A stretch of 63,565 bases of DNA from Chloroflexota bacterium (GCA_018662365.1 JABJGH010000036.1:1-63565); one strand, 5' to 3'. Counted from the first letter of the stretch, positions 19,941 through 29,995 are shown. Numbers and translations are program-made. Notes: generated by a model from the sequence alone, not told the origin.

Positions 19941-21656
19941 TTATGAACTTGCTTTCTTTTGTGTAATTGGACGTCTAATCATCTCATCCAGAGCTGCGCC
20001 TGCTGGAACCATCGGATAGACCGATTCTTCCTTTTCAACTTGATATTCAATCAATACGGGACCGGGAGTATTTTGTGCAAATTCGATCGCATTTTCCATA
20101 TCTCCACTTTTCGTAACTCGTTTTGCTGGGACGCCATAGGCCTCACTTAATTTGACGAAATCTGGGCCGGTGATCGGGGTTGCGGCATAGCGTTTGTCAA
20201 AAAAGAATTCCTGCCATTGTCGGACCATGCCTAGATAGCTGTTATTGATCAGGAGTATTTTTATATTTGCGCCTTCCTGAACTACTGTGGCCAATTCATT
20301 CAAAGACATTTGGAAACTTCCATCCCCTTCGACTGTCCACACTTCTTTATCTGGATTTGCAAACCATGCACCTAGAGCAGAAGGAAGGCCGAATCCCATT
20401 GTTCCTGCTCCACCAGAAGTGATAAATTTATAAGGTTGCTCGAATTGATAATATTGAGCAGCCCACATCTGATGTTGGCCGACCCCTGTAGTAACAATCG
20501 AATCCCCCCCAGTCTTTTGCCAAAAATCACGGATCACGTGGGCTGAATGTAATTTTTCTTCATCTGGCCAAGATAATATATCTCTTGCTTCCGTTTCCTC
20601 TCGCCATTCCTTGATCTGGTCCAGCCATTCTTCGTTATCCTTTGGCGAAACGATAGGAGTGATATCTTCCAATACAGTTTTGAGATCTCCCACCAATGGC
20701 ACGTCCACCTCAACATTTTTATCAATTTCAGAAGGATCTATTTCGACATGAATCTTTCGAGCGCGGGGTGCATATGTTCTGAGATGCCCGGTAACTCGAT
20801 CATCAAAACGCATCCCAAATGCTAATAATAGATCCGAATTCTGAATGGCTTGATTACAGTACGCCTCACCATGCATTCCCATCATGCCTAAGCTATAGGG
20901 GTGAGAGGCTGGAATTGAACCCAATCCTAATAAGGTCATAGCAACTGGGGTTTGGGTTTTTTCTGCAAACAACCGGAGGTCTTCCATCGCCCCTGACATG
21001 AGAACGCCGTGTCCAGCTAAAATCACTGGGCGTTTGGCTTCTCCGATCATTTTTGCTGCATCTTCCAGTAAATTCATATCTGCATGTTTCGGCGGTTTAT
21101 ACCCCGGAAGGGATATTTCCTTTGGATAATCAAATTCAGCTTCTTCAACTTGAGCATTTTTGCATATATCAATTAATACTGGGCCGGGTCTTCCACTCCG
21201 AGCGATAAAGAACGCCTCTTTGAACACTTCCGCAAGTTGATCAGCACTTGTGACCAAATAATTATGTTTTGTTATGGGGAGGGTGATGCCGGTTACATCA
21301 ACTTCTTGGAAAGCATCTCCACCAATCAGGTGAGCGGCAACTTGTCCGGTTATGCAGATAACAGGGGAGGAGTCCATCATCGCTGTAGCAATGCCGGTGA
21401 CCAAATTTGTAGCCCCAGGTCCAGAAGTGGCAATGCAGACGCCCACATCGCCGGTAGTACGAGCATATCCATCTGCGGCAAATACTGCCCCTTGTTCGTG
21501 GCGGGTAAGCACATGATGGATCGGATAATCTAGCATTGCATCATGAACAGGCATGATAGCTCCTCCAGGGTATCCGAACACTACTTTCACACCTTCTTGC
21601 ACTAAGCATTCATTTACGATCTGAGCACCGGTTTTTTTCATACTGTTCTTCTCCAT
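19941..21656 (-). CDS. ilvB: Acetolactate synthase large (catalytic) subunit
   Basis: This thiamine-diphosphate enzyme makes acetolactate and 2-aceto-2-hydroxybutyrate. The N-terminal domain has VFGYPGGAIMPVHDAM and the catalytic Glu region LTRHEQGAVFAADGYARTTG. The TPP-binding motif is EGDGSFQMSLNELATV with NNSYLGMVRQWQ. The frame is open up to 21725 (inside ilvD). The start is set at ATG 21656, behind AAAGGAAG and eight nt after the ilvD stop; a second ATG at 21641 with GGAG upstream is also possible. Length about 571 is normal. Confidence 0.94.
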   Translation of the reverse strand: MEKNSMKKTGAQIVNECLVQEGVKVVFGYPGGAIMPVHDAMLDYPIHHVLTRHEQGAVFAADGYARTTGDVGVCIATSGPGATNLVTGIATAMMDSSPVICITGQVAAHLIGGDAFQEVDVTGITLPITKHNYLVTSADQLAEVFKEAFFIARSGRPGPVLIDICKNAQVEEAEFDYPKEISLPGYKPPKHADMNLLEDAAKMIGEAKRPVILAGHGVLMSGAMEDLRLFAEKTQTPVAMTLLGLGSIPASHPYSLGMMGMHGEAYCNQAIQNSDLLLAFGMRFDDRVTGHLRTYAPRARKIHVEIDPSEIDKNVEVDVPLVGDLKTVLEDITPIVSPKDNEEWLDQIKEWREETEARDILSWPDEEKLHSAHVIRDFWQKTGGDSIVTTGVGQHQMWAAQYYQFEQPYKFITSGGAGTMGFGLPSALGAWFANPDKEVWTVEGDGSFQMSLNELATVVQEGANIKILLINNSYLGMVRQWQEFFFDKRYAATPITGPDFVKLSEAYGVPAKRVTKSGDMENAIEFAQNTPGPVLIEYQVEKEESVYPMVPAGAALDEMIRRPITQKKASS

Positions 21657-21664
21657 TCTTCCTT

Positions 21665-23329
21665 TTATAAGAGCACTGCGCCCTGGTTTGCGCTGGAAAC
21701 CATTCTTGAGTAGCGTTTGAGCCACGAGCTTTTAATATTTGATTGAAATTCAGGTAACGCAAGCAAACGAGCTTCGATCTCTTGGTCGCTCAGCTTTACA
21801 TTAATCGATCTCATTTCCAAGTCAATTTCAATAATGTCCCCTTCTTCAATTGCTGCGATCGGACCTTTTGCAGCCGCTTCTGGACTGATATGCCCAATGC
21901 ACGCGCCTCTGGTGCCCCCAGAGAAACGCCCATCGGTGATTAGAGCAACTTTTTCACCTAATCCCATACCCATGATCGCTGAAGTGGGGGAGAGCATTTC
22001 TTGCATGCCTGGTCCACCTTGAGGGCCTTCATACCTGATGACAACTACATCTCCGGCTTCTACCTCATGATTCAATATTCCTGCAATGGCTTCATCCTGG
22101 CTTTCGTAAATTCTGGCTGGTCCCGAATGAGCTCTCATAGAAGGTGCAACGCCACCTGTTTTAATAATGCCGCCCTGGGGGGCTAAATTCCCAAATACTA
22201 CCGCAAGACCCCCTTTGGCTGAATGAGGATTATCAATGGAATGGACGACCTCTTTATCAAGTATTTCCATACCCTGAATAGATTCTTCTAGAGTCTTTCC
22301 CGTGACCGACATACGATCTAAATTCAAAGATTTTTCCAAGCAGTTAATTTCATTTAGAATCGCTGGAACCCCGCCAGCCCGGTGCACATCTTCCATATGC
22401 CATTTGCCCGATGGGCTGACTTTGCAAAGATGGGGGATTCGATTAGCGATTTCATTAATCCGTTCTAAGGAATAATCTATGCCCGCTTCATGGGCAAAGG
22501 CGAGAGTATGTAATACTGTATTCGTGCTTCCACCCATCGCCATATCTAAGGCAAATGCATCGTCGATCGATTGTTTGGTCACCAGATCTTTTGGTTTTAG
22601 GTCTAGATCGATCAAGTTTAGAATTTGTTGGGCAGATTTATGAACAAGAGCTTTGCGTTCTTCGCTAGTAGCTAGAGCAGAGCCGTTATAGGGAAGGGCT
22701 AGCCCTAATACTTCAAGGAGGCAATTCATTGAATTGGCAGTAAACATTCCCGAACATGATCCACAGGTTGGGCAGCTAAAATCTTCTAGGGTTTTTAATC
22801 TCGCTTCATCTATTTCTCCTGCCTGATATGCGCCCACACCTTCAAAAACAGAGATCAGATCAACGATTTCACCATCCGGGGTTTTCCCCGCTTCCATGGG
22901 GCCACCTGAAACAAAGATTGTAGGGATATTGACCCTTAGAGCACCCATTACCATCCCTGGAACGATCTTGTCGCAATTGGTAATACAGATCATTGCGTCA
23001 AAACAATGGGCTTCTATCATCGTCTCGACACTATCTGCAATAATTTCACGGGAGGGTAGACTAAATTTCATCCCTGAATGACCCATTGCAATACCATCAT
23101 CCACGCCAATCGTATTGAACTCAAAAGGCACTCCGCCTGCTTCTCTAATGGCGTCTTTGACGATCTTGCCAAAAGATTGCAAGTGCATATGCCCAGGAAT
23201 GATGTCTATATATGAATTAACCACTGCGATAAAGGGCTTTGAAAAGTCCTCATCTTTTACGCCGGTGGCTTTTAGAAGGGCTCTGTGGGGAGCTCTATCG
23301 TATCCTTTTTTAATCTGATCAGAACGCAT
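21665..23329 (-). CDS. ilvD: Dihydroxy-acid dehydratase
   Basis: IlvD dehydrates the dihydroxy acids to 2-oxoisovalerate and 3-methyl-2-oxovalerate using an Fe-S cluster. Cluster cysteines are visible in [12 protein letters not shown] and [18 protein letters not shown]. Other signatures are [29 protein letters not shown] and [11 protein letters not shown]. Length 554 is usual. It is the first recognised biosynthetic gene of the operon and comes 17 nt after the small unknown gene. Confidence 0.96.
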   Translation of the reverse strand: MRSDQIKKGYDRAPHRALLKATGVKDEDFSKPFIAVVNSYIDIIPGHMHLQSFGKIVKDAIREAGGVPFEFNTIGVDDGIAMGHSGMKFSLPSREIIADSVETMIEAHCFDAMICITNCDKIVPGMVMGALRVNIPTIFVSGGPMEAGKTPDGEIVDLISVFEGVGAYQAGEIDEARLKTLEDFSCPTCGSCSGMFTANSMNCLLEVLGLALPYNGSALATSEERKALVHKSAQQILNLIDLDLKPKDLVTKQSIDDAFALDMAMGGSTNTVLHTLAFAHEAGIDYSLERINEIANRIPHLCKVSPSGKWHMEDVHRAGGVPAILNEINCLEKSLNLDRMSVTGKTLEESIQGMEILDKEVVHSIDNPHSAKGGLAVVFGNLAPQGGIIKTGGVAPSMRAHSGPARIYESQDEAIAGILNHEVEAGDVVVIRYEGPQGGPGMQEMLSPTSAIMGMGLGEKVALITDGRFSGGTRGACIGHISPEAAAKGPIAAIEEGDIIEIDLEMRSINVKLSDQEIEARLLALPEFQSNIKSSWLKRYSRMVSSANQGAVLL

Positions 23330-23346
23330 ATTTTTTTTCCAAAAGG

Positions 23347-23541
23347 TTAATTACCCTTTTTCTTTTGGGGAGTGGGTTGGTTTGGCTGCCCAGCTTCCCT
23401 TACGAAATCGAATTGAGCCATTTCAATTGAGTCTTGTTTCCCATCCTCAGTTTCCATGCGAACAGGTCTGTACGGAAACATAGGTACATCCTCAGGGGTA
23501 CGAACAGGTTTATTTTTTTTGGGTTTATCTTCGGTTTTCAT
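23347..23541 (-). CDS. Small hydrophilic protein of unknown function, first gene after the ilv attenuator
   Basis: A 64-aa ORF starting [13 protein letters not shown] lies between the attenuator terminator and ilvD. It has a proper ribosome site (AAGGAG seven nt before ATG 23541). A longer frame from 23574 would start inside the terminator and is rejected. The product is highly charged, with no membrane segment and lysine-rich ends. The central part reads [16 protein letters not shown] then [16 protein letters not shown] do not recognise it. Its place inside the operon suggests a tie to branched-chain synthesis, but it may only be a passenger. Confidence 0.6.
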   Translation of the reverse strand: MKTEDKPKKNKPVRTPEDVPMFPYRPVRMETEDGKQDSIEMAQFDFVREAGQPNQPTPQKKKGN

Positions 23542-23557
23542 TTTTTTCTCCTTATAC

Positions 23558-23588
23558 AAAAAAAAGCTGCCCATTGTTTGGGCAGCTC
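23558..23588 (-). terminator. Attenuator terminator of the branched-chain operon
   Basis: Read on the minus strand, AGCTGCCC, a 7-nt loop and GGGCAGCT are followed by a run of U residues. This is a full intrinsic terminator only 17 nt before the first structural gene. Placed inside an operon leader, it only makes sense as a regulated stop. Confidence 0.88.
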
Positions 23589-23651
23589 TGTGTTTTCAGT
23601 AGCTTTTATTTCCTGCGCTGGCGTCTTATTTTTATCGGCCGAGCTGCCCAA
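23578..23651 (-). promoter_or_regulatory. Antiterminator pairing for the ilv attenuator
   Basis: On the minus strand TTGGGCAGCTC (23651-23641, inside the leader ORF at codons 27-31) is perfectly complementary over 11 bp to GAGCTGCCCAA (23588-23578). The latter includes the 5' arm of the terminator, so the two hairpins exclude each other. This is the classical attenuator design. Confidence 0.8.
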
Positions 23652-23731
23652 GTAGAATGAGGGTTCTTAATTTCGATAATAAGAACCAATCCAAGGACTA
23701 AAATAATAAGTAACGAAATTGAAAATAACAT
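23606..23731 (-). CDS. Leu/Ile/Val-rich leader peptide of the ilv-leu operon
   Basis: A 41-codon ORF starts at ATG 23731 behind AAAGGAAAC. Residues 5-19 read ISLLIILVLGLVLII, so 13 of 15 are Leu, Ile or Val. A basic tail (RRQRRK) precedes the stop. It ends 18 nt before the terminator hairpin, and its codons 27-31 form the antiterminator strand. Scarcity of charged branched-chain tRNAs should stall ribosomes early in the ORF and leave the antiterminator free. An alternative reading is a small single-span membrane protein. A perfect 15-nt palindrome (23755-23769) lies in its 5' leader. The promoter is not clear. Confidence 0.75.
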   Translation of the reverse strand: MLFSISLLIILVLGLVLIIEIKNPHSTWAARPIKIRRQRRK

Positions 23732-23925
23732 ATTTAAGCTGTTTCCTTTTTGTAAGAGGATTATCCTCTAAAAGTTTCCTAATCTTTTGTGACCAAAATT
23801 ACTATAGATAGTGTACAAGTGCCTTTTTGAAAAGTCTATGGCAAAATGCCCAATAAAAAGAATTATAATTAGTGCAAATTGCACAATCATTTTAAGCGAT
23901 TTGATTAAAAATGTCAATAATTTAT

Positions 23926-25515
23926 CTAATTTGGGGAAATTCGATAGATTTTTAGTGCCAAGTTCACGGCTAATGCCGTTTCAGGGTTGTTCAAGTCCAT
24001 TCCCGTAATATTTTTTATTTTGTCTAGACGATATGAAAGAGTGTTTCTATGGATGAAAAGGGTTTCAGCGGTCTTTGATATATTTGAATTATTTTTAAAA
24101 TATGCCTCAAGTGTTTCAATTAAATTATCTTGTTTATTATCCAATAGAAGGGAGCCTAGAACATCTTTTAAGAAATAATTCAATTCTGGGTTATCTTCTA
24201 ATAATAATAATAGTCTATACACAGATAGATCTGGATAGTAATATGGTTTCCCTTCTTTGAGTTTTGTTGCCATTTCTAATGCTAGGCCAGCTTCTTTAAA
24301 TGACAGATGCCATTTATTAATATCTGTCACTGGTGATCCGATTCCGCATCGTACATTTGTGTCAGAATATTCTATTTTAGATAACTCCAATACTTTTTCC
24401 CCAAGCGATACTGCCAATGAAGCCTTATCATCTGAAACTGGATTTTGGCAAAAACAAACCACAGACTCTCCTGCGGGATGCAGAATTACTTTTGCATCTA
24501 ACTCGATCACTGCACCATTAATCAGTGTTTCTAATCTCCTCCTGGAAGGAGGGGCGGTGGAATCCCAGGAAAATTGAAGGGCTGCATGGGCCTGAGATTG
24601 GTCTAATCCAATTGCTTCCACCCATAAACTTGCATCCCGGGGGGAAAGATCATCTTGTAAAAGCGCAGATAGCAAGTCACTTTGAAGTTTCTTTTCAGTT
24701 TCCCGCACAGCCTTTGTTCTAGACATAATGATCGCGCAGGTTCGTGCGCCCTCTTCAGCAACTAGATGGTCTAGGGTATCTAGAGTCCCTTCCATTCCCA
24801 CCACTGAAAGGTATCCTCTAGCGACATTGCCTACATTGATCGGAACGATAATTCTGGATAATCCTCCGGTAATATCTTGCAGGATTTCAAAATCATTTTC
24901 TCCAGCCTGTTGTCGGTCATGTAAAGGGCTGGGTAGGTTTTCCTGTTGGCTGAAAAGGACAGTGATATCCGACCACGCCTGTTGCAGGTCTGGTGAGGGA
25001 ATCGAAGAAATAATATTCAACCTTTTATCATGAATTATTATGCCATGGCGCGATATATCTACCATTGCTTTAGCAATTCCGTCGATCATTTCCCCTTCAG
25101 CAGCTAATTTAGTCAACTGGTTTTGGATCTGTAATTTTCGCTCATTCAGCGATGCATTCTTATTGGTTAATAATTTTGTAAATTCTCTTTGAACATCCCG
25201 AATATTTTCATTACTTTTGATATTAACAATGGGCATATTTTCGGGAATCTGAATATTAATTTTGTGAGGCCCAAATATCAAAATTCCTACTGCACCGGAA
25301 GAAATTGCTGACTTAATTGTTTTTGTCCTAAGATTGGTGGCTTTTAAAAGCAACAAATCTCCATTTTCAAGTTGTTCGGGATGCAGGGATACCCATTTAA
25401 ATTTAATATCACTTTCTGGCTTTTTATTAAGCCAGAGGATAGCTTCTGCAGGAAATAGCAAGTTTAAAGAATCATTTAAAATTAAATCTTCGAAAATTGG
25501 TGTGGACTTATTCAT
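23926..25515 (-). CDS. PucR-family transcriptional regulator
   Basis: The N-terminal part (about 1-125) resembles the PucR purine-catabolism regulator domain (LENGDLLLLKATNLR, SSGAVGILIFG). The middle is a GAF/GGDEF-like sensor region (about 135-390). The C-terminus (about 465-525) is the PucR helix-turn-helix: TLEAYFKNNSNISKTAETLF followed by IHRNTLSYRLDKI. Such proteins regulate purine, amino acid or carbohydrate catabolism; the ligand here is unknown. It sits alone between the ilv leader and pheA with 124 nt upstream. Nearby candidate targets are the aro and ilv operons, but no link is visible. Confidence 0.85.
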   Translation of the reverse strand: MNKSTPIFEDLILNDSLNLLFPAEAILWLNKKPESDIKFKWVSLHPEQLENGDLLLLKATNLRTKTIKSAISSGAVGILIFGPHKINIQIPENMPIVNIKSNENIRDVQREFTKLLTNKNASLNERKLQIQNQLTKLAAEGEMIDGIAKAMVDISRHGIIIHDKRLNIISSIPSPDLQQAWSDITVLFSQQENLPSPLHDRQQAGENDFEILQDITGGLSRIIVPINVGNVARGYLSVVGMEGTLDTLDHLVAEEGARTCAIIMSRTKAVRETEKKLQSDLLSALLQDDLSPRDASLWVEAIGLDQSQAHAALQFSWDSTAPPSRRRLETLINGAVIELDAKVILHPAGESVVCFCQNPVSDDKASLAVSLGEKVLELSKIEYSDTNVRCGIGSPVTDINKWHLSFKEAGLALEMATKLKEGKPYYYPDLSVYRLLLLLEDNPELNYFLKDVLGSLLLDNKQDNLIETLEAYFKNNSNISKTAETLFIHRNTLSYRLDKIKNITGMDLNNPETALAVNLALKIYRISPN

Positions 25516-25639
25516 GAAGGTTTATCCTCAGTGAATGTATTATAGTTCTTTCCAATCCTAATCGTATAGGATTTGGTTTGATCTTTTGGTGTATTTGGAA
25601 TGGGGATTCAAGAAATGGGAAAAAGAAATTATTGGAAAC

Positions 25640-26479
25640 TTAATCTATTTGGTGGCGAGGGTAGGAGCCCAGAACTCTAAAGAAATTAGAAATATCACTT
25701 AATTCTTCAATTGCGGCAAGACAATTTGGGTCAGACTGATGACCAATGAAATCAATATAGAAATAATATTCCCAGAGTTTTCCAATTAGAGGTCTTGATT
25801 CAATTTTGCTAAGGTCAATTTTGCGGGTAGCAAATGAACTCAAAGCTTCAAATAAAATTCCTGGGCTATTTTTCAAACCAAAAACAATGGATGTTTTATG
25901 GTTCTCAATAGTTTTACTTTCTAACTTTTCATTCTCTCTCTGAATAGCTAAAAATCGAGTGTAATTATTTGGGTTATCTTCAAATCCTTCTTTTAAAATA
26001 TTCAATCCATACACTTTTGCCGCATGCTTTGATGCTATTGCTGCAGAAAATTGGTTATTATTATCTTTTAGAAGACGGGCGCTTCCTGCTGTATCGTATT
26101 CCGCTATTCCCGGTAGACCGAGATTTTTTAGATTATTTTCGCATTGAGCCAAAGCTTGGGGATGTGAATATACTTGTTTGACTTGATCTAATTCCACACT
26201 AGGTAAGCCAAGCAAACAGTGTTTCACGCGAAGATGATACTCACTCGTGATAGTGAGAGTGTTTCGAAGGAGAAGATCATAATTACGGTGAATGCTTCCG
26301 GCTAAAGAATTTTCTACTGGTATCAAACCATGGGTTGCACTTTCCTCATTGACCTCATTAAAAACATTTTCAAAGGATTTACATGGAATGGTGACCGCAT
26401 CATTTCCGAAAAATTCAAATGCGGCTTCTTCACTATATGCGCCGTGCTCTCCCTGAAAAGCGATCAATTTATTTGTCAT
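25640..26479 (-). CDS. pheA: Prephenate dehydratase
   Basis: This enzyme converts prephenate to phenylpyruvate. It is a stand-alone PheA without a chorismate mutase domain. N-terminal catalytic segments are IAFQGEHGAYSEEAAFEFFG and LIPVENSLAGSIHRNYDLL, plus YDTAGSARLLK. The C-terminal ACT domain (about 190-279) has SIVFGLKNSPGILFEALSSF and ESRPLIGKLWEYYFYIDF, so phenylalanine feedback is expected. It overlaps the aminotransferase gene by 11 nt and is the last gene of the Phe/Tyr operon. Confidence 0.94.
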   Translation of the reverse strand: MTNKLIAFQGEHGAYSEEAAFEFFGNDAVTIPCKSFENVFNEVNEESATHGLIPVENSLAGSIHRNYDLLLRNTLTITSEYHLRVKHCLLGLPSVELDQVKQVYSHPQALAQCENNLKNLGLPGIAEYDTAGSARLLKDNNNQFSAAIASKHAAKVYGLNILKEGFEDNPNNYTRFLAIQRENEKLESKTIENHKTSIVFGLKNSPGILFEALSSFATRKIDLSKIESRPLIGKLWEYYFYIDFIGHQSDPNCLAAIEELSDISNFFRVLGSYPRHQID

Positions 26480-27665
26480 TTTCCCACCATTTGATAATTT
26501 TTTGCATCGCCTGATCTAAAATAGCCAGCGGTTTATTGAGGGTGATTCTTACAAATCCTTCTCCCTGATCTCCAAATATGGTGCCGGGAGCAATGCTCAC
26601 AGCAGTTTTATTTAAAAGTTCATTGGTGAAATCCTTCGATTTCCACCCGGAGGGAATTGGAATCCATAGATAAATCGCCGCCTCAGGAATCTGGATCTGT
26701 AAATTCATATCTTTAAAATAAGACAATACTAAATCTCTTCTTTTCTTATAAACCTGATTTCGTTCATGGATCCATTTTGTTTCGATATTTAAGGCAGTAA
26801 TTCCTGCCTCCATGATTGGTAAGAATTGGCCGCTATCAATATTAGATTTTAATGAAAGGAAAGTGTCTAAGATGGGGTGGTTGCCAGCCAAAACACCGAT
26901 TCTCCAACCTGCCATGTTATGAGACTTCGATAAGGTATTAAATTCGACTGCAACCTCCATAGCCCCCGGAACCTGAAATATACTGGTTGTAGGCTTATTG
27001 TCGAAGGTTACTTGTGTATAGGCGGAATCCGAGCAAATTAGGATGTTATTTCTTTTTGCAAACTCTACTGCTTTTTCAAAAAATGAATAAGGTGCTGATG
27101 CGCCTGTAGGGTTGTTTGGATAATTTATCCATAGAATTTTTGCTTTACTCGCAATGTTCGCTGGAATTGCATCCAAATCTGGGAGATAATTATTTTCTGG
27201 TCTTAAGGGGAGAAAATAAGGGGTTCCTCCAGCAATTTGAGTGCCCCTTAAATATGTGGGGTAGTGGGGGTCAGGAACCAATACAACATCTCCCGGATCA
27301 ATGCAGGCTTGATGTAAGTGAAAGATTCCTTCCTTTGTACCGGTGAGCGGGATGAAGGATTTTTTGGGATCGAGGCTCACATCAAAAACTTTTTTGTACA
27401 TCTTTGCCCAAGCTTGTCTATAAGCTTTTGTACCTAAGTGGCTTTGATAACCATGTGAGCTCGGATCCAAAGATGAACGATATAACTTTTCCATCACTGA
27501 AGGGTGAGGAGGGAGATCGGGTGATCCGATATCTAATCGAATGATGTCTTTCCCCTCTTCCCTGTGTTTTGCAATGATTTGATCGAGTTCTGAGAAAAAA
27601 TATGCGGGTGCTTTTTCAAGTCTTTTTGAGGAATAATTCTTCAAGTTTTTATTTGTGTTATTCAT
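26469..27665 (-). CDS. Class I/II aminotransferase (aromatic amino acid aminotransferase candidate)
   Basis: A fold-type I PLP enzyme. The PLP lysine is in TLSKSHNMAGWRIG, with NYPNNPTGA and RLDIGSPDLPPHPS. The sequence resembles LL-diaminopimelate/alanine-type aminotransferases. Its place between tyrA and pheA makes transamination of phenylpyruvate and 4-hydroxyphenylpyruvate the most likely job, an inference from context. It follows tyrA by 14 nt. Confidence 0.85.
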   Translation of the reverse strand: MNNTNKNLKNYSSKRLEKAPAYFFSELDQIIAKHREEGKDIIRLDIGSPDLPPHPSVMEKLYRSSLDPSSHGYQSHLGTKAYRQAWAKMYKKVFDVSLDPKKSFIPLTGTKEGIFHLHQACIDPGDVVLVPDPHYPTYLRGTQIAGGTPYFLPLRPENNYLPDLDAIPANIASKAKILWINYPNNPTGASAPYSFFEKAVEFAKRNNILICSDSAYTQVTFDNKPTTSIFQVPGAMEVAVEFNTLSKSHNMAGWRIGVLAGNHPILDTFLSLKSNIDSGQFLPIMEAGITALNIETKWIHERNQVYKKRRDLVLSYFKDMNLQIQIPEAAIYLWIPIPSGWKSKDFTNELLNKTAVSIAPGTIFGDQGEGFVRITLNKPLAILDQAMQKIIKWWENDK

Positions 27666-27679
27666 GCAACCCTATCCAG

Positions 27680-28537
27680 TCAATCTGAAATTAATTTCTT
27701 ATGATGACTAGCACATTTTACCAAAGTTGCCTCTAAATTTACAGAATCCTCTTTATTGAGTAAGTCGATAAATTGATCAAGATTATCTCTAACTTTTTCG
27801 ACGGAATTTGTTACATTTTTTTTGTTACTGAGCAAAACATTTAACATCATAGATGAGGGTGTTGCTGCTAATCGGGCAGTGCTGCCATATCCGGTTCCAA
27901 TAAGATTTTTATTTTCGATGGGGACAGAAAGGGCTAATGCGGAAGCCACTAAGAATGGGACATGGCTGGTAGCAGCAAGGGACATATCGTGTTCCTCTGC
28001 AGTCATATAAAGAGGTGTTGCACCCAATAATTCAATTAATTCGGTCACTATTTTTATTGTTAATTCGGTTGTTCTCTCCAATGTAGTCAGGACAAATGGA
28101 GAATCTTGGAATAAATTGGCTTCGGCATTTTCAATGGATAGGTTTTCTTTTCCACAAATCGGATGGCCGCCAATGGCTTGAAAGCTTTCTGGCAGGGATT
28201 TCATCACCCGAAGAATCTCGACCTTGCTGGACCCCACATCCATGATAATTGCATTTTTGCTTGTAATACTCCTTGGATTAGCTAATATCTCAATGATCTT
28301 ATCAACTGGAACAGCAAGAATGATTATGTCCGTCTTGGGGGAAATTTCCTCTAAAGTAGAAAATAGGTTGTCAAAAATATTTAAACCTTTGGCTTTTTTC
28401 AAAGTTTCGCTATTTGTATCAACACCGACAATAAAATTACATCTATTTTTTATTGCCATAGCGATTGAACTCCCGATCAAACCTAGTCCAATTATCGCAA
28501 TATTTTTATTTGAAAATGAATTGTTTTCAGATTTCAT
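27680..28537 (-). CDS. tyrA: Prephenate dehydrogenase
   Basis: TyrA oxidatively decarboxylates prephenate to 4-hydroxyphenylpyruvate. The NAD-binding motif is IAIIGLGLIGSSIAMAI, followed by VGVDTNSETLKKAK (Asp, NAD-type). Catalytic-domain signatures are GGHPICGKENLSIENA, EHDMSLAATSHVPFLVASAL and GTGYGSTARLAATPS. No ACT domain is fused. It is ten nt after the DAHP synthase gene. Confidence 0.93.
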   Translation of the reverse strand: MKSENNSFSNKNIAIIGLGLIGSSIAMAIKNRCNFIVGVDTNSETLKKAKGLNIFDNLFSTLEEISPKTDIIILAVPVDKIIEILANPRSITSKNAIIMDVGSSKVEILRVMKSLPESFQAIGGHPICGKENLSIENAEANLFQDSPFVLTTLERTTELTIKIVTELIELLGATPLYMTAEEHDMSLAATSHVPFLVASALALSVPIENKNLIGTGYGSTARLAATPSSMMLNVLLSNKKNVTNSVEKVRDNLDQFIDLLNKEDSVNLEATLVKCASHHKKLISD

Positions 28538-28547
28538 AAGAGATTAT

Positions 28548-29603
28548 TTATTGTATGACTTCAGGACTGATAGTTTTGCTTGTAAGTGGCGCTAACTCTC
28601 TACCCATTGCCTGAGAAATTGCGTTCACTTGCTCGATCAATTCAGTAAACCTTTTTGGTTTCAAAGATTGTGCCCCATCAGAAAGTGCTTCGATCGGATT
28701 TGGATGAACTTCAATGATCAAACCATCTGCCCCAGCGGCAATTCCTGCTCTTGCAAGGGAGGTGACATATTCCCAATGTCCGGTACTATGGCTTGGGTCT
28801 AGGAGAACGGGAAGGTGGGTCAACGATTTAAGTACAGGTATTGCATTGATATCGGTAGTATTTCTTGTAGCAGTTTCAAAGGTACGAATACCCCTTTCAC
28901 AAAGGATCACATTAGGGTTCCCCTTTGAGAGGATATATTCAGCAGCCATCAGGAAATCATTTATCGTTGCGCTCATCCCGCGTTTAAGAAGGGCAGGGCA
29001 GTTACTTTTCCCAACCGCTTGCAATAGGGCATAATTTTGCATATTCCTTGCCCCGATTTGAATGACATCGGTGTATTTGGCGATCATTGGTACGAGATCA
29101 GGGGACGTGGCCTCCGTAACTATCGGAAGGCCAGTCATTTCTCTCGCTTCAGCCAAAATCTCAAGTCCTTCTTTGCCCATCCCTTGGAAGGAATAGGGGG
29201 ATGTTCTAGGTTTGAAGGCTCCTCCTCGTAATGCATGAGCGCCTGATTCCTTGATTTTCACCGCGGTATCCAATAGTTGGGCTCGGCTTTCCACTGCACA
29301 AGGACCGCCAATGATGAATATCTGGTTACTTCCTATCTCTAAACCCTTCAATTGAATTACAGTATTTTCTGGGTGAAACTCTCGCGAAGCTAATTTATAA
29401 GGTCGTGAGATAGGTGTCACTTGATCAACCCCGGGCATGCGAACAAATTGATCTGGTTCAACAGGGCGACCGTCTCCAACCACACCTATCACAGTTCTTT
29501 CCTCACCGTTGATAAGATGGGCTTGTAATTGTTTAGATTTCACCCTGGAAACAATATTATCTATATCTTCTTGTGTTGCATCAGTGCGCATAATGATCAT
29601 CAT
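28548..29603 (-). CDS. aroF: 3-deoxy-7-phosphoheptulonate (DAHP) synthase, AroA-beta type
   Basis: This condenses PEP and erythrose-4-phosphate, the entry step to aromatic synthesis. The N-terminal ferredoxin-like regulatory domain (about 1-70, [14 protein letters not shown]) precedes the barrel. Barrel motifs are [45 protein letters not shown] and [14 protein letters not shown]. This N-terminal domain often gives Tyr or Phe control. It lies 20 nt after aroH. Confidence 0.94.
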   Translation of the reverse strand: MMIIMRTDATQEDIDNIVSRVKSKQLQAHLINGEERTVIGVVGDGRPVEPDQFVRMPGVDQVTPISRPYKLASREFHPENTVIQLKGLEIGSNQIFIIGGPCAVESRAQLLDTAVKIKESGAHALRGGAFKPRTSPYSFQGMGKEGLEILAEAREMTGLPIVTEATSPDLVPMIAKYTDVIQIGARNMQNYALLQAVGKSNCPALLKRGMSATINDFLMAAEYILSKGNPNVILCERGIRTFETATRNTTDINAIPVLKSLTHLPVLLDPSHSTGHWEYVTSLARAGIAAGADGLIIEVHPNPIEALSDGAQSLKPKRFTELIEQVNAISQAMGRELAPLTSKTISPEVIQ

Positions 29604-29623
29604 ATTCTTTTCCTTATTTTTGG

Positions 29624-29995
29624 TTAATTTGAGTTTTGGTGAAGGTCTGGTCGTAAGTTGACTGCTTTACGTAAGTAAACATGTTGAATTTCTTTTTGGT
29701 CCAGCGGAGTATTCCAATGGAGAAGCACTCTGATACATAACCTTAAACTCCCAGGAACTGGGATTTCTAAAGCAGATAAAAGAGGGACTAATTGCCAACC
29801 CAGGTTTCGAGCTGCTACAGCAGGAAAGGTTGCATCAAGATCGTTAGTTATTGAAAAAACTGCACTTGCCAAATCCGCTGAGTCTAAACTAGGATTTTTC
29901 TCCTGGATTGAAAGTAATAATTCTTCAGTAGCTTGAAGAATTTCGGTTTCACTATTGGAATCCACTGTGGTTGCCCCACGCACACCTCTTAACAT
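29624..29995 (-). CDS. aroH: Chorismate mutase, AroH class
   Basis: A 123-aa monofunctional chorismate mutase of the Bacillus AroH fold. The N-terminus [39 protein letters not shown] and the late Arg-rich segment [16 protein letters not shown] are typical. It turns chorismate into prephenate for the neighbouring tyrA and pheA. It is the first structural gene after the attenuator, with GAGGAG before ATG 29995. Confidence 0.94.
   Translation of the reverse strand: MLRGVRGATTVDSNSETEILQATEELLLSIQEKNPSLDSADLASAVFSITNDLDATFPAVAARNLGWQLVPLLSALEIPVPGSLRLCIRVLLHWNTPLDQKEIQHVYLRKAVNLRPDLHQNSN

Noticed and set aside
23558..23731. T-box riboswitch for the ilv operon
   Set aside because: No T-box consensus segment or specifier stem was found; the leader ORF plus complementary terminator fits peptide attenuation instead.
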